DNA from: Gemmatimonadota bacterium
GTDB lineage: Bacteria > Gemmatimonadota > Gemmatimonadetes > Longimicrobiales > Gaopeijiaceae
Length of the DNA stretch: 64,000 bases
Direction of reading: 5' to 3'
Assembly (NCBI GenBank): GCA_021295815.1
Contig: JAGWBQ010000008.1
Span: 1 to 64,000 of the forward strand
Part shown: positions 9,401 through 18,516 of the stretch, piece after piece
Layout: every line of letters begins with the position of its first letter
How positions within the stretch are numbered: the stretch's first letter is position 1
The notes under the pieces: model-generated
Seen by the model: the letters and a program-made list of their open reading frames with translations, nothing else
The model's database searches: none
What the model was told of the DNA's origin: nothing
Position numbers and translations under genes: made by a program

Positions 9401-9726
9401 ACCAGCGCATCGACGCTCTGGATTCCGGTTTCGAAATACTCTCCAGACGACTGCGCGGCGATCCTGTTCGGGGCTCGCTCGACGAGTCGCGCGTGCCCGG
9501 CATTTCGGGTCGGGTGGGCAGCGTGGCCGGCGGTCACTGGAACACCCGGCAGCGCCCGACCGCGACCATGCGTTCCAACCTGGAGATCGCTCGCGGCGAC
9601 TTTCAGGAGTTCGCCGTCGAACTGGCGGATTTGATTTCCGGCCCGCTCGCCGAGCTGGAAGAGGCTCTGGCCGCGGCCGGAGCCCCGTGGACTCCCGGCG
9701 GACCGATAGGCGGGATAGGCGATTGA
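6427..9726 (+). CDS. Secreted VPS10/sortilin-type BNR-repeat beta-propeller protein
   Basis: A 1099-aa exported protein. ATG 6427 gives a signal peptide (KLPALLLPVFLVVPVSAAA); the frame is open farther upstream into the tRNA. The body is a long series of BNR/Asp-box-like units such as GSGGVWKTINAGTTW, GVYRSLDGGASW, GVFKSVDGGESW and GIHKSVDGGDNW, typical of sortilin/xyloglucanase-like propellers. About residues 820-960 form a beta-rich region with FnIII-like character. The C-terminus (ETAGLQRQVQAAGAELDRQR) is a likely coiled coil. No glycosidase active site can be assigned. Proteins of this kind are abundant in Gemmatimonadota and Acidobacteriota, with unknown role. A paralogue lies at 12301-15504. 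Confidence 0.85.
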   Translation: MSKLPALLLPVFLVVPVSAAAVLQDSEEDEAGRSRVEDVLGALALREIGPAVAGGRIADIAVHPEDRSVWYVAVGSGGVWKTINAGTTWTPIFDDQPSYSIGTIAIDPINPEVVWVGTGENVSGRHVGWGSGVYRSLDGGASWRNMGLERSEHIGRILIHPEDGRTILVAAEGPLWSAGGDRGVFKSVDGGESWRRVLRVDTHTGVTDLEFAPDDPGTVYAATYQRRRHVWGFLGGGPGSGIHKSVDGGDNWREVTTGLPSGDMGKIGLATTPADPALVYATIEADPSERGFYRSTDRGESWERRNSYISGGTGPHYYQEIEASPHDPDLVIQMDVFFQITRDGGASFDPLGTGREKHSDNHALWIDPDDPEHMLAGTDAGLYETFDHGDSWRHFPNMPISQFYKLALSSHEPFYAILGGAQDLGTLWGPSRTLNVEGVRNSDWYFPMGADGYGVQFDPLDPDLFYLMTQQGNLYRVHRRDEEAISIRPQPAPDDPPERWNWDSPILVSPHSPSRIYFASQRLWRSEDRGDSWRAVSGDLTTGTNRYELPFMGRVWELDALHDNGAMSKYATVTAISESPLAEGVVYAGTDDGLIRMTPDGGTSWRTASPLPGVPERSFVNDVEAAQSDTAVVFAVADAHKVGDYSPYVFRSDDRGESWESIAGDLPPDMVAWAIEQDHETPELLFLAAEWGLFFSPNAGENWHRLRGAPTIAFRDLELQRRDGDLVGATFGRGFYALDDYSPLREIARGALENEEGGVWPVRDAWWYVPNVPNQAQGRPTLGSAAYVAPNPEFGATFTYHMPERPASAADERRARERALRDDGRDIPFPGYDALTLERMEGETLALLRVSDARGVPVRLIEGSVRAGLHRASWDLRHPAPNPVSFDTPDFTPPWVTEPVGPLVAPGDYSVQLLRVSDAGVEELGSPRSFTLKPTPGAPGTDFVAVAEFQRETAGLQRQVQAAGAELDRQRDRLRYMRAALQRTPGADLTLYQRIDALDSGFEILSRRLRGDPVRGSLDESRVPGISGRVGSVAGGHWNTRQRPTATMRSNLEIARGDFQEFAVELADLISGPLAELEEALAAAGAPWTPGGPIGGIGD

Positions 9727-9781
9727 CTCGTCTACCGCCGTTTCGCCCCGCCGACGCACTATCTCCCCAACGCCCAACCGC

Positions 9782-11617
9782 ATGACTCGCATCAAGCTCT
9801 CTCTCGTTCCCGTCGCGGCCGGTCTTCTGCTTGTGCCGGCCGCGCTTCCCGCAAACGCGCAGGAGCCCGCCGACCCCCGGGATCTCGGCGGCGGACGTTG
9901 CGCCGCCAACGTCTACAACTGCGCCGATACGCCCAATCCGCTCCCCGAGGCCACCACGGTGTGGATCGAGGAGATGACCTGGATGGATGTGCGCGACGCT
10001 CTGGCTGCAGGGAAACGGACCGCCCTCGTACCGACGGGAGGCGTCGAACCCAACGGTCCGTGGCTCGCGACCGGCAAGCACAACTACGTGCTGCGGGCCA
10101 ACTGCGACGCCATCGCTCGCGAACTCGGCGACGCTCTGTGCGCACCGGTCCTGCCTTTCGTGCCCGAGGGCGGGATCGAACCGAGGAGCGGCCACATGAC
10201 CAGCCCCGGCACGATCAGCGCCACGCAGGCGACCTACGAGGCCGTTCTCACCGACATCGCCCGTTCGCTCAGGGCTCACGGCTTCGAGAACATCATCTAC
10301 TTCGGCGACTCGGGCGGCAACCAGACCGGGCAGCGGAACGTCGCCGAGAGGTTGACGGAGGAGTGGGGAGGCTCGCCGGTGGTGGCTCACGTCGGGGCTT
10401 ACTACGACTACGCGAGCGTCCGCCGCCACCTGGAGGAAGAGCACGGCTTCCGGGCCGGCGAGGGAGACGGACTCCACGATGATCCCATCATCGCGCTCAA
10501 CATGTTCGCGGACGACCCGAACTCGGTGCGCTGGGCGGAGCGGGTCGAGGCGGGTCTGGCCTCGATCGACGGCTTCTCGCTCGCCGACCGGGTGAGAAGC
10601 CTCGAGCACGCCCGCAGGATCGTGGCCTTCAGGGCGACGACCACGGCATCGGCCATCCGTGAAGCCGTCGCGCACGGCGGTACCGTTCCGCCGCCGGCTC
10701 CGGCAGCGAGCGACCCCGGCGCGGGAGGTGGCCGGACCCGTACGGGGCCACCGCCGCAGCGGCCCGACCCCGACCCGCGCGACATGGGAGGCGGGCGCTG
10801 CGCCGCGAACATCTACAACTGTTCGGACACGCCCAATCCCCTGCCGCCCGTCTCCACGCCGTGGATCGCCGAGATGACCTGGATGGACGTGCGCGACGCT
10901 CTGGCGGAAGGCAGAACCACGGCGATCATCCCGACCGGAGGCGTCGAGCCGAACGGCCCCTGGCTGGTGACGGGAAAGCACAACTACGTGCTCAGGACCA
11001 ACTGCGCCAAGATCGCAGCCGCGCTGGGGAACGCCCTCTGCGCCCCCATCGTGAAATGGGTCCCGGAGGGCGGCCACGATCCGCAGACCGGACACATGCG
11101 CAGCCCCGGCACCATCTCGCTCACTCAGGATACCTACGACGCGCTGCTCACCGACATAGCGCGCTCGTTGAAGGCACACGGCTTCACCGACATCGTCCTC
11201 ATCGGCGATTCGGGCGGCAATCAGGCCGGCCAGGAGCGAGTCGCGACCGCCCTCAGCTCCGAGTGGGGCGGATCGGCCCGGGCTTACCACATTCCGGAGT
11301 ACTACCGCGCCCCCGACGCCCGGAACTTGCTCGTCGAACGAGGAATGGCGCCTTCGCCCGACGACAGCGACGGGCTCCACGACAATCCCACGATCACCCT
11401 CAACATGATGGTCGCGTCTCTGGCTTCCGTGCGCTGGCACGAACGCATGGCGGTGAGGCAGGCGAGCATCGACGGATTTTCGCTCGAGGATCTCAGGCAG
11501 TCGCTGACGCTTGGAAACGAGATAGCGCAGCTCCGAGCCCTACGAGCGGCGAGGGTGATCAGAGAACGCATCGAGGCCGACGACCGTCAGGCCGGCAAGA
11601 CAGGTGGAAGACGATGA
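9782..11617 (+). CDS. Secreted tandem creatininase-family protein (two domains in one chain)
   Basis: A 611-aa protein with signal peptide (LVPVAAGLLLVPAALPANAQ). Two similar creatininase domains (about 32-305 and 333-600) are joined by a Pro/Gly linker. Each begins with DPRDxGGGRCAANxYNCxDT, followed by EMTWMDVRDAL, PTGGVEPNGPWL, TGKHNYVLR, SPGTIS, GDSGGNQ and GLHDxP. In characterised creatininases the metal ligands come from a GSxEQHG motif, a following Asp, and NGHGGN. Here the Glu is kept but the His is Asn (EPNG), Asp is replaced by KHN, and NGHGGN is GDSGGN, so metal binding must differ. These changes are shared by both halves and so predate the duplication or are functional. Amidohydrolase activity on an extracytoplasmic amide is possible but unproven. 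The stop overlaps the next ATG (ATGA). Confidence 0.8.
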   Translation: MTRIKLSLVPVAAGLLLVPAALPANAQEPADPRDLGGGRCAANVYNCADTPNPLPEATTVWIEEMTWMDVRDALAAGKRTALVPTGGVEPNGPWLATGKHNYVLRANCDAIARELGDALCAPVLPFVPEGGIEPRSGHMTSPGTISATQATYEAVLTDIARSLRAHGFENIIYFGDSGGNQTGQRNVAERLTEEWGGSPVVAHVGAYYDYASVRRHLEEEHGFRAGEGDGLHDDPIIALNMFADDPNSVRWAERVEAGLASIDGFSLADRVRSLEHARRIVAFRATTTASAIREAVAHGGTVPPPAPAASDPGAGGGRTRTGPPPQRPDPDPRDMGGGRCAANIYNCSDTPNPLPPVSTPWIAEMTWMDVRDALAEGRTTAIIPTGGVEPNGPWLVTGKHNYVLRTNCAKIAAALGNALCAPIVKWVPEGGHDPQTGHMRSPGTISLTQDTYDALLTDIARSLKAHGFTDIVLIGDSGGNQAGQERVATALSSEWGGSARAYHIPEYYRAPDARNLLVERGMAPSPDDSDGLHDNPTITLNMMVASLASVRWHERMAVRQASIDGFSLEDLRQSLTLGNEIAQLRALRAARVIRERIEADDRQAGKTGGRR

Positions 11618-12273
11618 GCCCGAGAAGACCCGCCGCCCCGCGCACGCTCGGCGGAAGACCCGACATTGAAGCTGTCGCGAATGAGTGCGGCGAGCGGCTC
11701 CCGTCGAGCGAGGAGCCGATCCTGCGCAGCGTGATTCGCTACTTCGAACGCACCGGCACCGACATCGACGTGGCCCGTTCGGCCCGCGGGCACACCGTGG
11801 ACCTGCTGCTCAGGCGTATCCGCGCCGAGTCCTTGAGGGCGTTTGCGAAACCGGGCGAGGGTCCCAGACCCAGCGAAGGGCAGAAGCGGAGCTACCAGCG
11901 TCGCCTGACCTATCTGTCCACGAAGGTCAAGAAGGTCTTCCTTTCGGAACAGGTCGAGACCAACGAGGTCCTTCTCGCCGCCGGTCTCGAACGGAACCGG
12001 CTGGGCAAGCTCGCCGAGATGCGTCCGACTCCCGGACTCTTCAGCCGGCTCCACAAGGACGCTCGCGCGGGGGCCGGGGACGGTCGTCGCAAGCGCGGCA
12101 CGACAGCCAAGAAGGTCTCGCTCGACACCACCTTCGACGATCTCGCCACCTTGGTGAGCGTCGACGCCGACGGGCTCTGGGATCGGCTCGTTCCCTGGCT
12201 GCAGGAGCACAATTTCGAGGTGATCGATCTGGAGGCGGACGCCGACGCTGAGAGGGATAGCCGGGAAATCTGA
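11614..12273 (+). CDS. Hypothetical protein, translationally coupled to the tandem creatininase
   Basis: A 219-aa cytoplasmic-type protein with no signal peptide or membrane segment. I do not recognise it. The ATG overlaps the creatininase stop (ATGA). The N-terminal half is helical, with PILRSVIRYFERTGTDIDVARSARG. The middle is basic (GQKRSYQRRLTYLSTKVKKVF), followed by a Lys/Arg-rich linker (DGRRKRGTTAKK). The end is acidic (LEADADAERDSREI). The charge pattern could suit nucleic-acid binding, but no helix-turn-helix or zinc motif is visible. A bidirectional hairpin lies directly after it. Confidence 0.65.
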   Translation: MSPRRPAAPRTLGGRPDIEAVANECGERLPSSEEPILRSVIRYFERTGTDIDVARSARGHTVDLLLRRIRAESLRAFAKPGEGPRPSEGQKRSYQRRLTYLSTKVKKVFLSEQVETNEVLLAAGLERNRLGKLAEMRPTPGLFSRLHKDARAGAGDGRRKRGTTAKKVSLDTTFDDLATLVSVDADGLWDRLVPWLQEHNFEVIDLEADADAERDSREI

Positions 12274-12280
12274 AGCGGAC

Positions 12281-12300
12281 GCGGTCGGGCTCCCGACCGC
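12281..12300. terminator. Bidirectional terminator between convergent genes
   Basis: A perfect 9-bp stem (GCGGTCGGG / CCCGACCGC) with a 2-nt centre fills the 27-bp gap between the converging stops at 12273 and 12301. There is no strong T-run on either side. Confidence 0.55.
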
Positions 12301-15300
12301 TCAGCTCACCGGTCGTTCCCGCAGGCGAGGCCTGAGCACGGTCCCGAGGGCGTAGCGGGCGAGGGTTTCGTTCAGCTCGTCGAGCCGCTCGCCCAGCAGC
12401 TCTTCCACGCGTGCCCGGTGCGCACCCCAGCGGACCCGCAGGTCGGTGAGCACGTCCCGCGAACCCCGGCTCACCCCGGCGTCGGCCGATTCGGCGTTGC
12501 CGTGCAACCACACATATTGGAATTTCAGGCGGGAAGGGAAGTTGATGACGGTCTGGCCGTCCACCACCCGGGCCTGATAGAGCGAGTCGGCCGCAGCTCC
12601 GAGATCCGCGGCGAGCGAATCCGCCAGCGGTTCGGCCTGGTCCGCGCCGGGCCTCCCGTCGATGAGTTCGACGACCTTCTCTATCTGGGCGCGCACGTCG
12701 TTCACGTCGGTGGCCGCGAAGTGCACCTGGGTCAGCTCGGCCGCCACCTCGGCCACGAATGCGTCCTGTTCGCGGTACTCGGCAATGGTCGCGTCGGAAC
12801 GGGGATCGGCGAGTACCTCCAAGCGCTGCTCGTCGCTCCAATCGCCCAAACGGGCCCGTGCCAGATAGGTTCCCGGAACCACGCGCCTGCCGGCGAGCGA
12901 GCCGAAGACGTAGGCCTCCGGAATGTTGGGGATGCGCTCGTGGCGAAGGTCCCAGCTGTAGCGGTTGTGGCCGGATTTGAAGGGCAGGGGAGAGGCCTCC
13001 GGCGAGAGCTCGGGATCGGGGTGCGACGACAGGGTCCGCACCAGCTCGCCCGACTCGGTGAGGAATTCGAGAGTGAGGGTGTCGGTCTCCGCCACCCCGT
13101 CGGGGAGCACCACGTCGATGATCGCTCCCGTCGGCGGATTGCGGCCTACGTTTCCGCTGCCGCCGAAGCCGCCTCCTCCGCCCGCGATGCGGTAGGCGTG
13201 CCGGGGAGCGAGCAAGGCGATTTCGTCGAAGTCCTCCCCTCGGATTTCGTGGTCGGGGAGCTGCTGTACGGGTGACAGGTCGTCGAGTATCCAGAAGCCG
13301 CGTCCGCTCGTGGATGCGACGAGGTCGTTCTCTCGTATCTGGATCGCGAGATCGGTTATCGGCGTCACCGGCATGTCGAGCTGGAAGGGCTGCCAGCGCC
13401 GCCCTGCGTCCCAGGAGACGTAGAGGCCGAGTTCGGTGCCCAGGTAGAGAAGACCGGGTCGGATCGGGTCCTCCCTGACGACCCGAACCCAAGCTTCCTC
13501 GGCGACGCCTTCGGTCCGCTCGTTCCAGCTCTCACCGTAGTCGTCGGTGACGAAGACGCGCGGCGCGAAGTCGTTGAACTTGTATCGGGTGAAGGCGACG
13601 TAGGCGACGGCAGGATCGTGCGGTGACGGCTCGATGGCGTTCACCAGCCCCTCCTCCATCCCGTCCGGCGTCACGTTCGTCCAGCTCGCACCGTTGTCGC
13701 GGGTGATGTGGACCAGACCGTCGTCGCTGCCGGTCCAGATGAGACCGGCCTCGAGCGCGGACTCGGCGACGTAGCTGATGGTGCCGTAGATCTCGCCGCC
13801 GGCCCCTTCGTTGGTGATGGGCGCGCCGCCGTAGCCCTGCCTGGCGTCGTCGTCGCGGGTCAGGTCCGGGCTGACCTCCTCCCAGGTCATGCCTCGATCC
13901 CGGGTCCGCACGAGGTGATTGGCCGCGTGATAAATGGTGGAGGGGTCGTGGGGCGAAGCCGCGATAGGGGCGTTCCAGTTGTAGCGGTAGCGCATTTCCC
14001 GCCCTTGAAGGGCCGCCGGCAGCACGGGGTAGACGCCGATGTCGCGGGAACCGCCGGTTCGATGGTCGTATTCGCTGATGATGCCCATGTAGCAGCCGGC
14101 GTAGACCAGACGAGGATCGACGGGGTCGAACGCTGTGAAGGCGCTCTCGCAACCTCCCACGGCATACCAGTCCTTCCAGGTGATGCCGCCTCGGCCCCGG
14201 CTTGCGATGGCGACGGTGGAGTTGTCCTGTTGCCCTCCGTAGACGTGGTAGGGGAAGCGGTGGTCGACGGCCACCCGGTAGAACTGCGCGGTCGGCTGGT
14301 TCCGCTGGGTGGACCACGAGGCGCCGGTGTTGAAGGTGACGTTGGCGCCGCCGTCGTTGGCGTTGATCATGTTCGCGTTGTCGACGGGATTGATCCAGAG
14401 ATCGTGCTGATCCCCGTGCGGAACCGAAACGTTGGCGAAGCTGCGTCCGCCGTCGATCGAACGCATGAAGGGCGCGTTCATGACGTAGACCGTCTCGCGG
14501 TCCACCGGATCGGCATAGACCTCGATGTAGTACCAGGCCCGGGCGCGAGCCGACCAGTTGTCGCTCACGCGGCTCCAGGTCTCGCCGGCGTCGTCGGAGC
14601 GGTAGAGGCCGCCGTCGGGATCGGCCTCGACGAGAGCGAAGACGCGGTCGGGATCGGCTCGCGACACGTCGATGGCGGTCTTGCCCAACGGTCTGGGCAG
14701 AGCCTCGTCGATCCGGTTCCAGGTGTCGCCGGCGTCGGTCGACTTCCAGAGACCGCTCCCCGGCCCCCCGCTTCGCACCTGCCAGGGGTAGCGCCGGTGA
14801 TCCCAGAACGCCGCGTAGAGGATCCTGGGGTTGGTCATGTCCATGCTGAGGTCGGAGGCGCCGGCCTCGTCGCTCACGAAGAGGACGAGTTCCCAGGTGC
14901 CGCCGCCGTCGGTCGAGCGATAGACGCCGCGCTCGGGGTTGGCGCCGTAGGCCGCTCCCTGCGCCGCGACGTAGACGAGATCCGGGTCGTGGGGGTGGAC
15001 GCGGATGCGCGAGATGTGCCGGGTGGCCTCGAGGCCGAGATGGGTCCACGTGCGTCCGGCGTCGGTCGAGCGGTAGAGGCCGTCGCCGTGAGAGGTCATG
15101 ACGCCGCGGACGGCGTGCTCGCCCATACCTGCGTAGACGACGTTCGGATCGGACTCGGCAACCGCGAGCGCCCCGACCGAGGACGTGCCCAACTGACCGT
15201 CGGTGACGTTCGTCCAAGTGATGCCGGCGTCGCCGGTCTTCCAGATTCCTCCGCCGACCGTGCCCATGTAGTAGGTGGTCGGGTCGGACGGCACTCCGGT

Positions 15301-15504
15301 CACCGCCACCGAACGCCCGCCGCGGAAGGGTCCGATCTCTCGCCAGCTCATCGACTGGTAGAGCGCGGGGCTTACAGCGTGTTCGACCTCCTGGGCGGCG
15401 AGTGCGGCTTGCGGGGGTAGGGCTAGCGGGTTCGAAGGCGCGAGCGGTTCGCTTGCGGCCAGGGCCGGCACGGCGAGGGCGATGAGGAGGGTTCCGGTGC
15501 GCAT
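12301..15504 (-). CDS. Secreted VPS10/sortilin-type BNR-repeat beta-propeller protein (second copy)
   Basis: A 1067-aa exported protein. ATG 15504 yields a signal peptide ([15 protein letters not shown]). The chain then follows the plan of the protein at 6427-9726: [58 protein letters not shown] and [13 protein letters not shown] central [20 protein letters not shown] block and a C-terminal FnIII-like/helical tail follow. It is a paralogue and not a recent copy, because repeat sequences and loops differ throughout. The frame remains open upstream of the ATG without a credible start. Function unknown; it is probably periplasmic or surface located. Confidence 0.85.
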   Translation of the reverse strand: MRTGTLLIALAVPALAASEPLAPSNPLALPPQAALAAQEVEHAVSPALYQSMSWREIGPFRGGRSVAVTGVPSDPTTYYMGTVGGGIWKTGDAGITWTNVTDGQLGTSSVGALAVAESDPNVVYAGMGEHAVRGVMTSHGDGLYRSTDAGRTWTHLGLEATRHISRIRVHPHDPDLVYVAAQGAAYGANPERGVYRSTDGGGTWELVLFVSDEAGASDLSMDMTNPRILYAAFWDHRRYPWQVRSGGPGSGLWKSTDAGDTWNRIDEALPRPLGKTAIDVSRADPDRVFALVEADPDGGLYRSDDAGETWSRVSDNWSARARAWYYIEVYADPVDRETVYVMNAPFMRSIDGGRSFANVSVPHGDQHDLWINPVDNANMINANDGGANVTFNTGASWSTQRNQPTAQFYRVAVDHRFPYHVYGGQQDNSTVAIASRGRGGITWKDWYAVGGCESAFTAFDPVDPRLVYAGCYMGIISEYDHRTGGSRDIGVYPVLPAALQGREMRYRYNWNAPIAASPHDPSTIYHAANHLVRTRDRGMTWEEVSPDLTRDDDARQGYGGAPITNEGAGGEIYGTISYVAESALEAGLIWTGSDDGLVHITRDNGASWTNVTPDGMEEGLVNAIEPSPHDPAVAYVAFTRYKFNDFAPRVFVTDDYGESWNERTEGVAEEAWVRVVREDPIRPGLLYLGTELGLYVSWDAGRRWQPFQLDMPVTPITDLAIQIRENDLVASTSGRGFWILDDLSPVQQLPDHEIRGEDFDEIALLAPRHAYRIAGGGGGFGGSGNVGRNPPTGAIIDVVLPDGVAETDTLTLEFLTESGELVRTLSSHPDPELSPEASPLPFKSGHNRYSWDLRHERIPNIPEAYVFGSLAGRRVVPGTYLARARLGDWSDEQRLEVLADPRSDATIAEYREQDAFVAEVAAELTQVHFAATDVNDVRAQIEKVVELIDGRPGADQAEPLADSLAADLGAAADSLYQARVVDGQTVINFPSRLKFQYVWLHGNAESADAGVSRGSRDVLTDLRVRWGAHRARVEELLGERLDELNETLARYALGTVLRPRLRERPVS

Positions 15505-15638
15505 GGCTGATGGTGTCGAGTGTGACTGTGGGTGGGACGGACGGGCCTGAAGCCCGGATCGGTGGCCGGCAGCCCGCTGACGACCTTCTGCAAGCGCCGA
15601 GCGCGATGTGGGGGCTGGGCGCGGCGCTGGCGGAACGG

Positions 15639-17051
15639 TCACGCGGGGCGTTCGAGCCGCCCCAGCACGCCCTCGGCGGCGACTGCGGCGGCCAAGAGCT
15701 CCACGTCGCGTTTCCGACGTCCGACGAGCTGAAGTCCGACCGGCATGCCGGCGTCGTCGAGCCCGCAGGGCAGGGTGATGGCGGGCAGGCCGAGCATGCT
15801 CGCCGGGCAGGTGGGCCGGAGAGCTGTCGAATTGACCGCCACATAGCGACCGAGGTCGGCCTCCACCTCGGCCAAGGTGGGCGGAGTCAGCATGGCGGTC
15901 GGCAACGCGATCAGGTCGACCTCCGTGAAGAGGGTGTCGGCCCGGCTTTGGAGTCGTCCGAGGCGGTGCAAGGTGGCGGTGTGGCGCTCCGAACCGAGAA
16001 CGGGTGTGTCGCCGAATCGGGAGGCGACAAGCGGGTTCAGGCGGTCGCGTCGACCTGGTAGTCGCGTGTCGAGGAAGTGAACGAGCTCGGCGCCGGGGAT
16101 CCCGCCGGTAAGGTAGAGGTCGGCGGCGTCGTCGAGGAGACCGCCGTCGGTCGCCCGCACGCCCCAGCCGGAGTGCGCGAGGCGGTCGACGGCACGGCGC
16201 AGCCCGCGGGCGATGTCGCCCTGGGTCTCCCGCCAGATACCGCACTCTGGCACCCCGACCCGTCGCCTTCTCGGGGCGTGGGCCAGACAGCGCATGAGGA
16301 AGCCGGAGCCGTCCCCCCATTCGGGATCGACGGAACCGAAGAAGTAGGCCTGATCGAGAACCGAACGCGTTAGACCGCCCGCGACGTCCAAGGTGGGCGA
16401 GAGGGGCACGATGCCTTCGGTGCTCCACCTTCCGGTCGAGGTGCGCATCCCGACCGCGCCGGTCATGCCGGCCGGGATCCTGATCGAGCCACCGGTATCC
16501 GATCCGAGAGCGACGAGCGCCGAGCCCTCGGCGAGGCTGACTCCCGCCCCCGACGAAGAGCCTCCGGGAACGCGCCGGCACGCGCGATCCCAAGGGTTGA
16601 CCGGCGTATCGGTCTCGGGATTCACGCCGACCGCTCCGTAGGCGAACTCGACCGTGTGCGTCTTGCCCACAAACACGGCCCCCTGGTTGCGCAGACGAGC
16701 GACGAGCCAGGCGTCCCTGCTCCACGGTCCGTCCGGGAGGGGTTCGGAGCTTCCGGCCGCGATCGGCCAGCCCTCCACACCGTAGAGGTCCTTGACCGAT
16801 ACCGGGATGCCGCACATGGAGCCTGGATCGGCGCTCCCCGAGCGTCCGGCTGCCAGCAGTCGATCAGCGGCGGCGGCCGCCGCCAAGGCTGCGGCGGCGT
16901 CGAAATAGGCGTAGGCGCGGCGCTCGGGGCCGGTGAGTTCGTGCCTGCGCACGGCCTCGGTAGCGAGATCGAGCGCGCAACATGCTCCCGAGCGCAGCCC
17001 GGAGGCTATCTGCAACAGCGGCCACTCGAGGGGGTGCCCGTCTTCGGTCAC
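15639..17051 (-). CDS. Amidase (amidase-signature family)
   Basis: A 470-aa cytoplasmic hydrolase of the amidase-signature family, which cleaves carboxamide C-N bonds. All three catalytic residues are visible: Lys about 87 ([11 protein letters not shown]), the cis-Ser about 166 in PGGSSSGAG, and nucleophile Ser about 189 in [16 protein letters not shown] start at 17051 is chosen because AGGAGG sits 5 bp upstream (17062-17057) and the family's N-terminal helix begins soon after. The substrate is not predictable; it could be a general amidase. It is not GatA, because no GatB/GatC genes are near. It is divergent from the amidohydrolase at 17214, with two palindromes between them. Confidence 0.85.
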   Translation of the reverse strand: MTEDGHPLEWPLLQIASGLRSGACCALDLATEAVRRHELTGPERRAYAYFDAAAALAAAAAADRLLAAGRSGSADPGSMCGIPVSVKDLYGVEGWPIAAGSSEPLPDGPWSRDAWLVARLRNQGAVFVGKTHTVEFAYGAVGVNPETDTPVNPWDRACRRVPGGSSSGAGVSLAEGSALVALGSDTGGSIRIPAGMTGAVGMRTSTGRWSTEGIVPLSPTLDVAGGLTRSVLDQAYFFGSVDPEWGDGSGFLMRCLAHAPRRRRVGVPECGIWRETQGDIARGLRRAVDRLAHSGWGVRATDGGLLDDAADLYLTGGIPGAELVHFLDTRLPGRRDRLNPLVASRFGDTPVLGSERHTATLHRLGRLQSRADTLFTEVDLIALPTAMLTPPTLAEVEADLGRYVAVNSTALRPTCPASMLGLPAITLPCGLDDAGMPVGLQLVGRRKRDVELLAAAVAAEGVLGRLERPA

Positions 17052-17152
17052 GGCCGCCTCCTGTTGGGAATGAAGCGACCCTGCAAACCCAGGACTCTTG
17101 CTCCGTTGGACATCCCTCCTCCTCCGGTGGTTCCGGAACCGCGAAATGCGAA

Positions 17153-17193
17153 GGTCCCGTTCTTGGGACCGTGTTATCTTACCGTTCGATAAC
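17153..17193. promoter_or_regulatory. Two adjacent palindromes in a divergent promoter region
   Basis: GGTCCC-N6-GGGACC (17153-17170) is followed 2 bp later by GTTATC-N9-GATAAC (17173-17193). The second contains TATCTT (17175-17180), the -10 hexamer seen at other promoters here, about 33 bp before the amidohydrolase ATG. They are likely regulator-binding sites between the amidase and amidohydrolase genes; the regulator is unknown. Confidence 0.45.
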
Positions 17194-17213
17194 CTACCGC
17201 CTGCGTCCAGACC

Positions 17214-18446
17214 ATGGCAGTATCGGCAAAAGACAAAATGGGGCTCCTCCTGCTCACGGCCACGACTGTCACCGTGGCTGTGCACGCAAAGCCCTGGCAG
17301 AGCGCCGCCGCTCCGGACGGCCTCGCCGTTCTGGCCAATACGGTCGTCGAGCGGACCGGAGTCTCGACCGTCGTCTTCAGGGACTTCAACGTGCTGCCCA
17401 TGGACCGGGAGACCGTCCTGTACCGGCACGTCGTCGTGGTCGAAGACGGAGAGATCGTCGAGGTAGGCAGGCTAGGGGGCGTGCGCGTGCCGCCCGACGC
17501 GCAGGTCGTCGAAGGCCACGGCAGACGTTTCCTCATGCCCGGCCTGACCGACGCCCACGTCCATATCGACGACCGCGCGCACGAGTGGCTTCCGCAACTG
17601 TTGGCCCACGGAATCACCACCGTCTTCTCGGTCACCGATGCGCTGCCGAGCCGCGACGACGGGCGGGGGTTGCCCTCGCCCAACGTCTACCGTACCGGCC
17701 ACGTCACCTTCGCCGGCAAGGAAGAGGAGGGCTCCGAGTCCTCCGGGTTGGCGGGGCTCTGCACCCACGGTCTGACTCCAGCCATGCTCGGGATTCACCT
17801 TCCGGAGGATCTCAGGTCGGTCGCCGTCGACTGGTCCCGTTCCGGCATCTGGCTCACTTCTCGCCTGGTCGCGTTCGACGCCGTGGCCCGGCAATGGGGC
17901 TCGCCCGAAGAGTTCGCCGCCGAGCTGCGTCGCCGGCCGTCGCGAGATCTCACGAGCGAGATGCGACGAGCCTGGACCGTCGACAATCCCTACACCGCCC
18001 TCGACCCGGCCCTGCGTTCCCGCGCGGCGGAGCTCAGCGACTTCAAGCACAGGCTGATCCGGGAGCTGAAGACGGCGGCCTCGCCGGTGCTCGCGGGCAC
18101 CGACACGCCCATGCCGCTCGTCGCGCCCGGCGCATCCCTCCTCGATGAGTTGAGAGCCTTGGAGGACGCCGGGTTCTCGCGTTACGAGGCGCTGGCTGCG
18201 GCCACGACGGCTCCGGCCCGGTTCATCCGCACCTTCATCGATCCGTCCGCGAGCTTCGGCGTGATCCGGCCTGGAGGCCGCGCCGATCTCGTCATGCTCG
18301 AAGGTGACCCCTTGGAGGAGCTCGCCGTGCTCTCGCGCCCGCTCGGTCTTCTGGTGCGCGGGGAGTGGATACCCGGCGAATCGTTGGAGGCGTGGAGCGC
18401 GGCTCCCCGCAGGAACGCTCTCGACAGGAATCCGGTGGGGGGCTGA
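17214..18446 (+). CDS. Secreted amidohydrolase, shortened; at least two metal ligands apparently missing
   Basis: A 410-aa protein with N-terminal signal segment (GLLLLTATTVTVAVHA) and an imidazolonepropionase-like amidohydrolase barrel. H115/H117 (LTDAHVHIDD) and D297 (LAGTDTP) are kept, as is the C-terminal PGGRADLVMLEGDPLEEL. The stretch between HxH and Asp is about 180 residues. In the complete relative at 47504-48850 it is 246. The missing block should carry the carboxylated Lys and the first of two barrel His residues. The reading frame is intact, so this looks like an in-frame deletion. Activity is doubtful unless the metal site is rebuilt (for example by THGL or GIHLP). Confidence 0.75.
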   Translation: MAVSAKDKMGLLLLTATTVTVAVHAKPWQSAAAPDGLAVLANTVVERTGVSTVVFRDFNVLPMDRETVLYRHVVVVEDGEIVEVGRLGGVRVPPDAQVVEGHGRRFLMPGLTDAHVHIDDRAHEWLPQLLAHGITTVFSVTDALPSRDDGRGLPSPNVYRTGHVTFAGKEEEGSESSGLAGLCTHGLTPAMLGIHLPEDLRSVAVDWSRSGIWLTSRLVAFDAVARQWGSPEEFAAELRRRPSRDLTSEMRRAWTVDNPYTALDPALRSRAAELSDFKHRLIRELKTAASPVLAGTDTPMPLVAPGASLLDELRALEDAGFSRYEALAAATTAPARFIRTFIDPSASFGVIRPGGRADLVMLEGDPLEELAVLSRPLGLLVRGEWIPGESLEAWSAAPRRNALDRNPVGG

Positions 18447-18516
18447 ACGCGCCGGATCGTCGGAGCTTCTTTAGGGTAGCAGCGACATTCACTCGGACGA
18501 TGAGCGAGGAACACCG

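Noticed and set aside
6451-9909. 1152-aa open frame antisense to the BNR protein
   Set aside because: Long antisense frames are expected in high-GC DNA. The translation is low-complexity (Arg/Gly/Val/His) without domains, and the plus-strand gene has clear repeats and a signal peptide.
15639-17051. GatA subunit of the amidotransferase
   Set aside because: It has the amidase signature, but no gatB or gatC is nearby, so a general amidase is the safer call.
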